Assembly: GCA_902363045.1 (NCBI GenBank)
Contig: CABIYX010000057.1
Coordinates: 1 to 7,901, forward strand
Reading direction: 5' to 3'
Source: Clostridiales bacterium
Lineage (GTDB): Bacteria; Bacillota; Clostridia; Oscillospirales; Oscillospiraceae
Length of the DNA: 7,901 nt
The notes under the pieces were generated by a model. The model did not search any database and was not told the origin of the DNA. It saw nothing but the letters and a program-made list of their open reading frames with translations. Positions 1-6,200 of the stretch are shown piece after piece (the stretch's first letter is position 1; every line of letters begins with the position of its first letter). Position numbers and translations under genes: made by a program.

Positions 1-3000
1 GCAAAGCAGCTCTATCCCAAGGCGGACATCACAGTAGGCGGCTTTGAGACCACCGACAGGCGTGACTTCTTTGACCTTGCCATCGGCAATGTGCCTTTCG
101 GCCAGTATCAGGTCAATGACAAAGCCTACAACAAGCTGAATTTCAACATTCATAATTACTTTTTCGCCAAAGCACTGGATCAGGTGCGTCCCGGCGGTGT
201 GGTAGCTTTTGTGACCTCCCGCTATACTATGGACGCCAAGGATTCCACCGTGCGCCGCTATCTTGCCCAGCGTGCCGAGCTGCTGGGAGCCATCCGTCTG
301 CCCAATGACGCGTTCAAAAAGAATGCCGGTGCCGAGGTGGTATCAGACATCATCTTTCTCCAAAAGCGGGACCGCCCGCTGGACATCGTGCCGGAATGGA
401 CCCAGACCGGACAGACGGAGGACGGGTTTGCCATCAACCGGTATTTTATCGACCACCCGGAAATGGTGCTGGGCAGACAGGAGCCGGTAAGCACTGCTCA
501 TGGTATGGATTACACCGTGAACCCCATTGAGGGACTGGAGCTTTCCGACCAGCTGCATGATGCAGTGAAGTATATTCATGGCACTTATCAGGAGGCAGAG
601 CTGCCGGAGCTGGGCGAAGGCGAAGCCATTGACACCTCCATTCCTGCCGACCCCAATGTGAAGAACTATTCCTATGCCATTGTAGACGGGCAGGTGTACT
701 ACCGGGAAAACAGCCGTATGGTGCGCCCTGACCTCAATGCTACTGCCGAAGCCCGTGTGAAAGGTCTTGTGGGACTGCGTGATTGTGTGCAGGAACTGAT
801 CGACCTTCAGATGGACGCAGCGGTTCCGGACAGCACCATTACTCAAAAGCAGGCGGAACTGAACAGCCTCTATGACAGCTTTTCTGCCAAATATGGTCTC
901 ATCAATGACCGTGCAAACCGTCTGGCCTATGCAGATGATTCTTCCTATTACCTGCTCTGTGCGCTGGAAGTCATCGACGAGGACGGAAAGCTGGAGCGCA
1001 AGGCGGATATGTTCACCAAACGAACCATCAAGCCCCATCAGGCGGTGGCTGTGGTGGATACGGCAAGTGAAGCACTGGCGGTGTCTATCTCGGAAAAAGC
1101 CTGCGTGGATATGAGCTATATGAGCCAGCTTACCGGAAAAACAAAAGAAGAACTGGCCGGAGAGCTGCAAGGCGTGATCTTCCGTGTACCGGGACAGTTG
1201 GAGAAAGACGGCACACCCTATTATGTGACTGCTGATGAATACCTTTCCGGCAATGTACGCCGCAAACTGCGTCAGGCGCAGCGGGCGGCACAGCAGGACC
1301 CGGTTTATGCAGTCAATGTGGAAGCTCTTACCGCCGCCCAGCCCAAAGACCTGGATGCGTCGGAGATCGAGGTGCGTCTGGGCGCTACCTGGATCGACAA
1401 AGAGTACATCCAGCAGTTTATGTATGAGACCTTCAATACTCCGTTTTATCTCCAGCGCAGTATCGAGGTCAACTATTCCTCCTTTACCGCTGAATGGCAG
1501 ATCAAGGGGAAATCTTCCGTATCCTACAACGATGTGGCAGCCTACACCACCTACGGGACCAGCCGTGCCAATGCCTACAAGATTTTGGAGGACAGCCTGA
1601 ACCTGCGAGATGTCCGTATCTATGACACCATAGAGGACGCAGACGGAAAAGAGCGCCGCGTGCTGAACGCCAAGGAGACCACCCTGGCTGCCCAAAAACA
1701 GCAGGCTATCCGGGAAGCCTTTAAGGACTGGATCTGGAAAGACCCGGAGCGCCGCCAGACTTTGGTGCGCCAGTACAACGAAGAAATGAACTCCACCCGT
1801 CCCCGCGAGTATGATGGCAGCCATATCACTTTTGGCGGCATGAACCCGGCCATTACCCTGCGGGAACACCAGAAAAGCGCTATCGCCCATGTGCTGTATG
1901 GCGGTAACACCCTGTTGGCACATGAAGTGGGCGCGGGCAAAACATTTGAGATGGTGGCCGCTGCGATGGAGGCCAAACGCCTGGGCTTGTGCCAGAAATC
2001 TCTTTTTGTGGTTCCAAACCACCTGACCGAGCAGTGGGCGTCGGAGTTTCTGCGCCTCTATCCTTCTGCCAACATCTTAGTCACAACCAAAAAGGACTTT
2101 GAGACCCATAACCGCAAAAAGTTCTGCGCCCGTATCGCTACCGGGGACTACGACGCCATCATCATGGGACACAGCCAGTTTGAGCGTATCCCCATCAGCC
2201 GGGAGCGTCAGGAACGGCTTCTCTATGAGCAGATCGACGAGATCACCGAGGGTATCGCAGAGGTGCAAGCCAGCGGCGGCGAGCGTTTTACCGTCAAGCA
2301 GCTGGAGCGTACCAGAAAGTCTCTGGAAGCCAGACTGGAAAAGCTGCAAGCCGAGGGGCGAAAAGACGATGTGGTAACCTTCGAGCAACTGGGTGTAGAC
2401 CGATTGTTCGTGGACGAGGCCCACAACTATAAAAACCTGTTTCTATACACAAAAATGAGGAATGTGGCAGGCTTATCCACATCGGACGCGCAGAAATCCT
2501 CCGATATGTTTGCCAAGTGCCGCTATATGGATGAGATCACCGGAAACCGTGGCGTGATTTTTGCCACCGGCACCCCGGTTAGCAACTCCATGACTGAGCT
2601 TTACACCATGCAGCGTTACCTTCAGTACGAACGCCTGCAAGAACTGAACATGACCCACTTCGACTGCTGGGCTTCCCGATTTGGGGAGACCGTTACAGCA
2701 TTGGAGCTGGCACCGGAAGGCACCGGCTACCGGGCAAGAACGAGATTCAGCAAGTTCTTTAATCTGCCGGAGCTGATGAACCTGTTCAAAGAAGTGGCCG
2801 ACATTAAGACTGCCGACCAGCTGAATCTGCCTACCCCGGAAGTGGAATACCACAACATCGTGGCGCAGCCTACCGAACATCAGCAGGAAATGGTCAAGGC
2901 CCTTTCGGAGCGCGCATCGCTGGTACACAGCGGAACCGTTGACCCGTCCCAGGACAATATGCTCAAGATTACCTCGGATGGCCGCAAGCTGGGGCTGGAC

Positions 3001-4458
3001 CAGAGGATCGTCAACCAGATGCTCCCGGACGAACCCGGAACAAAGGTCAATCAGTGTGTGGACAACATCATGCAGATCTGGCGGGATGGAGAAGCTGACA
3101 AGCTGACCCAGCTGGTGTTCTGCGATATTTCTACCCCGCAGGCAAAAGCTCCTGCAAGCAAGGCGGCGAAAACGCTGGATAATCCACTGCTTCACGCACT
3201 GGAAGGCGCTGTGCCTCTGCCGGAGCAGGAACCGGCCTTTACGGTATATGACGATATTCGTCAGAAACTCATTGCCCAGGGGATGCCTGCCGACCAGATC
3301 GCTTTTATCCATGAAGCAAACACCGAAGTCAGGAAAAAGGAGCTGTTCTCTAAAGTCCGTACCGGTCAGGTGCGTGTGCTTATGGGCAGCACCGCCAAGA
3401 TGGGCGCAGGCACCAATGTGCAGGACCGTCTGGTGGCACTTCATGACCTGGACTGCCCGTGGAGACCGGGAGACCTTGCCCAGCGCAAGGGCCGTATCGA
3501 GCGCCAGGGCAACCAGAATCCCCTTGTTCATGTGTACCGCTATGTGACCGAAGGAACCTTTGACGCATACCTCTGGCAGACGGTGGAGAATAAGCAGAAA
3601 TTCATCAGCCAGATCATGACTTCTAAATCGCCGGTGCGCTCCTGCGATGATGTGGATGAAACCGCCCTCAGTTTTGCCGAGATCAAGGCTCTGTGTGCCG
3701 GAGATCCCCGTATCAAAGAGCGTATGGATTTGGATGTGGAGGTATCCCGCCTGAAGCTGATGAAAGCCGACCACCAGAGCAAGCAGTATCGTCTGGAGGA
3801 CCAGCTGCTCAAATACTTCCCGGAGGAAATTGAAAAGCACAAGGGCTTTATCAAGGGCTTTGAATCTGACCTGGAGGTTTTGGCAGCTCACCCGCACCCG
3901 GAGGACGGCTTTGCCGGTATGGAGATCCGTGGAGACCTGCTGACCGATAAGGAGAACGCCGGTGCTGCCCTTTTGGATGCCTGCAAGGAGGTCAAAACCT
4001 CCGATCCGGTGCAGATCGGCAGCTACCGGGGCTATGCCATGTCCGTGGAATTTTCCGCCTGGAAACAGGAATATACGCTCCTGCTGAAAGGACAGATGAC
4101 CCACCGGGCAACCCTTGGTACAGACCCTCGCGGAAATCTTACCCGTATCGACAATGCCCTCGCCCAGATGCCACAGCGTCTGGAGGCGGCAAAGGCCCAG
4201 CTGGATAACCTCTATCAGCAGCAGGCTGCCGCAAAGGAGGAAGTTGGAAAGCCATTCCTTTATGAAGAAGAACTGAAAAGCAAAAACGCCCGTCTGGTGG
4301 AGCTGGATACCCTGCTCAACATCGACGGAAAGGGACAGGCACACACCGAGTCCGCTGTTGCCAAAAGCACACGCCCTTCGGTATTGGATCATCTGAAACG
4401 CCCGATGCCGCCCCGCAGTACAGACAAGAAACCAAAACAGCATGAGGAGGTGCGATAA
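1..4458 (+). CDS. Giant N6-adenine methylase / SNF2-type helicase of an ICE (5' partial)
   Basis: The reading frame is open from the first base, so the N-terminus lies outside the window; 1485 residues are visible. An internal GTG at 91 is not the start, because conserved methylase sequence precedes it. Domains in order: the end of an N6-adenine methyltransferase, with motif IV as NVPF (88-99) in the context IGNVPFG and a later IRLPNDAFK stretch; a middle section with YLSGNVR (near 1240) and VRLGATWI (1372-1395), typical of large mobile-element methylase-helicases; then an SNF2-type helicase with Walker A GAGKT (1930-1944), a coiled-coil insertion (about 2187-2375), DEAH (2413-2424), ATGTP (2563-2577), GAGTNVQ (3403-3423) and the arginine-finger motif QRKGRIERQG (3481-3510). 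A charged helical tail follows. All ATPase motifs are intact. Such proteins (also called LtrC-like or N12-class methylases) are common in Tn1549-like elements. The role in transfer or antirestriction is inferred. It heads the operon with the next two genes. Confidence 0.93.
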   Translation, partial: AKQLYPKADITVGGFETTDRRDFFDLAIGNVPFGQYQVNDKAYNKLNFNIHNYFFAKALDQVRPGGVVAFVTSRYTMDAKDSTVRRYLAQRAELLGAIRLPNDAFKKNAGAEVVSDIIFLQKRDRPLDIVPEWTQTGQTEDGFAINRYFIDHPEMVLGRQEPVSTAHGMDYTVNPIEGLELSDQLHDAVKYIHGTYQEAELPELGEGEAIDTSIPADPNVKNYSYAIVDGQVYYRENSRMVRPDLNATAEARVKGLVGLRDCVQELIDLQMDAAVPDSTITQKQAELNSLYDSFSAKYGLINDRANRLAYADDSSYYLLCALEVIDEDGKLERKADMFTKRTIKPHQAVAVVDTASEALAVSISEKACVDMSYMSQLTGKTKEELAGELQGVIFRVPGQLEKDGTPYYVTADEYLSGNVRRKLRQAQRAAQQDPVYAVNVEALTAAQPKDLDASEIEVRLGATWIDKEYIQQFMYETFNTPFYLQRSIEVNYSSFTAEWQIKGKSSVSYNDVAAYTTYGTSRANAYKILEDSLNLRDVRIYDTIEDADGKERRVLNAKETTLAAQKQQAIREAFKDWIWKDPERRQTLVRQYNEEMNSTRPREYDGSHITFGGMNPAITLREHQKSAIAHVLYGGNTLLAHEVGAGKTFEMVAAAMEAKRLGLCQKSLFVVPNHLTEQWASEFLRLYPSANILVTTKKDFETHNRKKFCARIATGDYDAIIMGHSQFERIPISRERQERLLYEQIDEITEGIAEVQASGGERFTVKQLERTRKSLEARLEKLQAEGRKDDVVTFEQLGVDRLFVDEAHNYKNLFLYTKMRNVAGLSTSDAQKSSDMFAKCRYMDEITGNRGVIFATGTPVSNSMTELYTMQRYLQYERLQELNMTHFDCWASRFGETVTALELAPEGTGYRARTRFSKFFNLPELMNLFKEVADIKTADQLNLPTPEVEYHNIVAQPTEHQQEMVKALSERASLVHSGTVDPSQDNMLKITSDGRKLGLDQRIVNQMLPDEPGTKVNQCVDNIMQIWRDGEADKLTQLVFCDISTPQAKAPASKAAKTLDNPLLHALEGAVPLPEQEPAFTVYDDIRQKLIAQGMPADQIAFIHEANTEVRKKELFSKVRTGQVRVLMGSTAKMGAGTNVQDRLVALHDLDCPWRPGDLAQRKGRIERQGNQNPLVHVYRYVTEGTFDAYLWQTVENKQKFISQIMTSKSPVRSCDDVDETALSFAEIKALCAGDPRIKERMDLDVEVSRLKLMKADHQSKQYRLEDQLLKYFPEEIEKHKGFIKGFESDLEVLAAHPHPEDGFAGMEIRGDLLTDKENAGAALLDACKEVKTSDPVQIGSYRGYAMSVEFSAWKQEYTLLLKGQMTHRATLGTDPRGNLTRIDNALAQMPQRLEAAKAQLDNLYQQQAAAKEEVGKPFLYEEELKSKNARLVELDTLLNIDGKGQAHTESAVAKSTRPSVLDHLKRPMPPRSTDKKPKQHEEVR

Positions 4459-4459
4459 C

Positions 4460-5266
4460 ATGAATACTAACGATCTGAATATGGCTCTTTATGAAAAGAT
4501 GGCTGCTGAGCAGGATAAATACAGGGACTGGCTGAAAAGCCAGCCCCCGGAAGAAATCCTGAATCACACCTATGAGTACACCATCCGTGAGGACATCGTG
4601 ATGGCGATGGAGGAACTGGAGCTGACCGACGCCCAGGCCAAGGCGCTTTTGGAATCTCCCTCGCCGCTGGCGGATGTGTACCGCTATTTTGAAAAGCTGG
4701 AGACCGGCTATATGGATGTGATCCGGGACAGCATTGAAAGCCGAGCCAATGAGGTATGCAGAGAACCAGAAGAACTTAATCCCATGGTAGTTTATCTTCA
4801 TTCTGCTTCATACGCGACTAAGCATGGAGAAACAGACGCATATTGGCTGTCTGACCAGGCGAATTTTTCCTGTAAAGTTGCCATTGAGCAGGCGATCAGC
4901 GCCCACTACGGAGACAACCGACTGGATACCGCTTCTGCGGTGCAGGAGGTCATGGAGAAATTCGGACCGGAGCGAATGAACTTTATTCTCGCCAATACCA
5001 TTCAGCATAAGGATGCAGATGGGCGGATCTCCCGTGACAACAAAGCATGGGCAAAGACCATTCCTATGCCGGAGGATAGTGCTTCTTCCCAACAATGTGC
5101 AGATCTGGTAGTGGATCGAGTCAATCCGGGACTTGTAGACCTGTTTACAAGACAGGCTCGAAAGATCGTTCAGGAGAAAGAAAAAGGCTCTGTCCTGCAA
5201 AAGCTCAAGCAGGAGCTGCCTCCCCATAAGCCTGCCGCCCCAAAGAAACAGGAACCGGAGAGATAA
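4460..5266 (+). CDS. DUF3848/DUF3849 domain protein, function unknown
   Basis: This 268-residue soluble protein has an N-terminal part (about 1-101) that I recognise as DUF3848-like, with the conserved run YEYTIREDIVMAMEELEL and the phrase ESPSPLADVYRYFEKLETGY. A second part (about 109-230) is DUF3849-like, with SYA..HGETDAYW, CK.AIEQAI, FILANTIQHKD.DGRISRDNKAWAKT. The tail is lysine- and proline-rich. The ATG at 4460 is preferred over the one at 4442, because GAGGAGGT at 4444-4451 sits 8 bases before 4460, whereas 4442 has no ribosome site and lies inside the helicase gene. The helicase stop (4456-4458) is one base before this start, so translation is probably coupled. No catalytic motif, signal peptide or membrane segment is seen. 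These domains are known from conjugative elements of Firmicutes but have no assigned activity; a helper role in DNA processing is only inferred from position. Confidence 0.85.
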   Translation: MNTNDLNMALYEKMAAEQDKYRDWLKSQPPEEILNHTYEYTIREDIVMAMEELELTDAQAKALLESPSPLADVYRYFEKLETGYMDVIRDSIESRANEVCREPEELNPMVVYLHSASYATKHGETDAYWLSDQANFSCKVAIEQAISAHYGDNRLDTASAVQEVMEKFGPERMNFILANTIQHKDADGRISRDNKAWAKTIPMPEDSASSQQCADLVVDRVNPGLVDLFTRQARKIVQEKEKGSVLQKLKQELPPHKPAAPKKQEPER

Positions 5267-5268
5267 CT

Positions 5269-5607
5269 ATGGCAAAGCGTAAGAGGGATATGCAATTAAA
5301 TTTTAGAGTTTCATCGGAGGAGCTTGCTGTAATTGAGCAAAAAATGTCTCAGTTTGGAACCTCAAACCGTGAAGCCTATCTAAGAAAAATGGCACTGGAT
5401 GGGTATGTGGTCAAGCTGGAACTGCCGGAGCTAAAGGAACTGGTCTCCCTGATGCGCCGAAGCAGCAACAATTTGAATCAGCTGACCCGTAAAGTGCATG
5501 AGACAGGGCGGGCTTATGATGCTGACTTGGAGGATATATCCCAGCGGCAGGAACAGTTATGGGAGGGTGTGAAGGAAATCCTTACCCAACTTTCCAAACT
5601 TTCATAA
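5269..5607 (+). CDS. mobC: MobC-like relaxosome accessory protein
   Basis: This 112-residue protein would bind at or near oriT and help the relaxase load or open the strands. The N-terminus is basic (MAKRKRDMQLNFRVS), with the beta strand and following helices (EELAVIEQKM...NREAYLRKMALDGY) expected of a ribbon-helix-helix DNA-binding fold. The C-terminal half contains the family signature SSNNLNQLTRKV, followed by a helical segment. The length fits MobC proteins of Firmicute elements. The start at 5269 has GGAGAG at 5257-5262 and lies two bases after the preceding stop, so it is the last gene of the helicase operon; a terminator follows within about 20 bases. The first 130 bases use A/T-rich codons (tta, aga, ttt) more than the upstream helicase, hinting at a different history. 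Confidence 0.88.
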   Translation: MAKRKRDMQLNFRVSSEELAVIEQKMSQFGTSNREAYLRKMALDGYVVKLELPELKELVSLMRRSSNNLNQLTRKVHETGRAYDADLEDISQRQEQLWEGVKEILTQLSKLS

Positions 5608-5627
5608 CAGGGATAGATACTCCATTT

Positions 5628-5680
5628 GCGGAGGGAGGAACGGCATTACTTCGCTGCTCCTCTCTCCGCTTTTTCTTTTT
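5628..5680 (+). terminator. Rho-independent terminator after mobC
   Basis: GCGGAGGGAGGA (5628-5639) pairs with TCCTCTCTCCGC (5658-5669) over 12 bp with one G-U pair and an 18-base loop. The T-rich run TTTTTCTTTTT follows directly (5670-5680). It lies 20 bases after the mobC stop and should end the helicase-mobC transcript, separating it from the membrane protein and relaxase genes. Confidence 0.88.
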
Positions 5681-5681
5681 A

Positions 5682-5739
5682 TCGGTATCCTTGTCTTTTG
5701 CCTGTCCATACCAGATAATATGAGTAGAAAAGATACCGA
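5682..5739. promoter_or_regulatory. Inverted repeat flanking a promoter (candidate operator)
   Basis: TCGGTATC (5682-5689) and its exact reverse complement GATACCGA (5732-5739) lie on either side of the predicted -35/-10 pair, 42 bases apart. The left half ends two bases before the -35; the right half covers the likely first transcribed bases. The position fits two half-sites of a repressor, but the arms are short and chance is possible. Confidence 0.35.
5691..5719 (+). promoter_or_regulatory. Candidate sigma-A promoter for the membrane protein-relaxase unit
   Basis: TTGTCT (5691-5696, 4 of 6 matches to TTGACA) is followed after exactly 17 bases by GATAAT (5714-5719, 5 of 6 matches to TATAAT). 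It lies just after the mobC terminator and about 44 bases before the next start codon, where a promoter is needed if that terminator works. Prediction from sequence only. Confidence 0.6.
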
Positions 5740-5762
5740 GAACGCTGCAAGGAGGAAATGAT

Positions 5763-6062
5763 ATGAAGATTTTGAAAGGACTTTTGATGATTATAACTGC
5801 GCCGGTCATTTTGGTGTTGACGCTTTTTGTTTGGCTCTGCATGGGTCTGATCTACATATCCGGTCTGGTGCTCGGCCTGCTTAGCATGGTGATTGCTCTG
5901 CTTGGCGTGGCTGTGCTGCTTACCTATTCCCTGCAAAATGGTTTGATCCTTTTAGTCATGGCATTTTTGATTAGCCCTATGGGGCTGCCACTGGCTGCGA
6001 TCTGGCTGCTGGGCAAGGTGCAGAGTTTGAAATTTGCGATCCAGGATAAGGTGTATGGATAA
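5763..6062 (+). CDS. Small integral membrane protein, CD1845-like
   Basis: This 99-residue protein is almost entirely hydrophobic. Membrane segments can be placed at about residues 7-30, 32-55 and 59-84, followed by a short basic, probably cytoplasmic tail (GKVQSLKFAIQDKVYG). The start at 5763 has a perfect AAGGAGG at 5749-5755, seven bases upstream; an ATG at 5758 meets a stop after two codons. It resembles, from memory, the CD1845 family of small membrane proteins encoded beside relaxase genes in Clostridioides difficile Tn1549-like elements. No function is established. Its location between mobC and the relaxase gene suggests a membrane-side helper of transfer, entry exclusion or regulation, but no motif decides among these. 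It appears to be the first gene of a new transcript. Confidence 0.82.
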   Translation: MKILKGLLMIITAPVILVLTLFVWLCMGLIYISGLVLGLLSMVIALLGVAVLLTYSLQNGLILLVMAFLISPMGLPLAAIWLLGKVQSLKFAIQDKVYG

Positions 6063-6066
6063 AGAA

Positions 6067-6096
6067 ACAGGATGTCAGATTTAACATCCTGTCTTT
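6067..6096 (+). terminator. Hairpin after the membrane protein gene, weak terminator or RNA-end element
   Basis: ACAGGATGT (6067-6075) and ACATCCTGT (6084-6092) form a perfect 9-bp stem with an 8-base loop, extendable by AAAGA/TCTTT with one bulged A. It begins 5 bases after the stop. The tail is only CTTTAC, so termination is likely weak; it may rather stabilise the upstream mRNA. Confidence 0.5.
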
Positions 6097-6102
6097 ACAA
6101 AA

Positions 6103-6133
6103 TCGGAAGTGAAACTGCAATATTTTCGGAAGT
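6103..6133. repeat. Pair of direct repeats TCGGAAGT in the relaxase leader
   Basis: TCGGAAGT occurs at 6103-6110 and again at 6126-6133, 23 bases apart (about two helical turns). A related TTTTCGGAA is found at 6123-6131 and 6178-6186. The spacing would suit a DNA-binding protein on one face of the helix, for example MobC or a regulator. The site lies between mobC and the relaxase gene, a common place for oriT, but no nick sequence can be recognised. Confidence 0.4.
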
Positions 6134-6142
6134 CAAAAAGGT

Positions 6143-6181
6143 TAAAAGAACGCGGTCTGCTACGACAGGCCGTTTTCTTTT
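6143..6181 (+). terminator. Terminator-like attenuator hairpin before the relaxase gene
   Basis: CGGTCTG (6153-6159) pairs with CAGGCCG (6166-6172) with one G-U pair and a 6-base loop, followed by TTTTCTTTT (6173-6181). Upstream AAAAGAA can pair with the TTCTTTT tail across a small internal loop, so the structure is nearly symmetrical and could act in both directions. It ends only 3 bases before the relaxase ribosome site. Confidence 0.6.
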
Positions 6182-6184
6182 CGG

Positions 6185-6193
6185 AAAGGAGGT
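6185..6193 (+). promoter_or_regulatory. Ribosome binding site of the relaxase
   Basis: AAAGGAGGT (6185-6193) is close to the ideal anti-16S match and stands 7 bases before ATG 6201. It fixes this start over the internal ATG at 6219-6221. It begins just after the T-run of the preceding hairpin. Confidence 0.8.
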
Positions 6194-6200
6194 CTGACCT

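Noticed and set aside
91..93. GTG as the start of the methylase-helicase gene
   Set aside because: The same frame is open and conserved upstream (AIGN before VPFG), so this codon is the Val of methylase motif IV, not a start.
343..2022. 559-codon open frame on the minus strand
   Set aside because: Antisense shadow of the methylase-helicase gene; its translation is rich in His, Cys and Phe with no family resemblance.
4442..4459. Earlier ATG for the DUF3848/DUF3849 gene
   Set aside because: It would place the ribosome site inside the coding part and overlap the helicase stop; ATG 4460 has GAGGAGGT at the proper distance and gives the expected N-terminus.
2473..4461. 662-codon open frame on the minus strand
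   Set aside because: It lies fully opposite the conserved helicase domain, has no ribosome site or recognisable domain, and follows from the helicase gene's rare use of tta, cta and tca codons, which removes stops on the other strand.
6094..6123. Separate promoter for the relaxase
   Set aside because: TTTACA (6094-6099) is a fair -35, but the best -10 at 17-18 bases (CAATAT) matches only half of TATAAT, so it is not listed as a feature.
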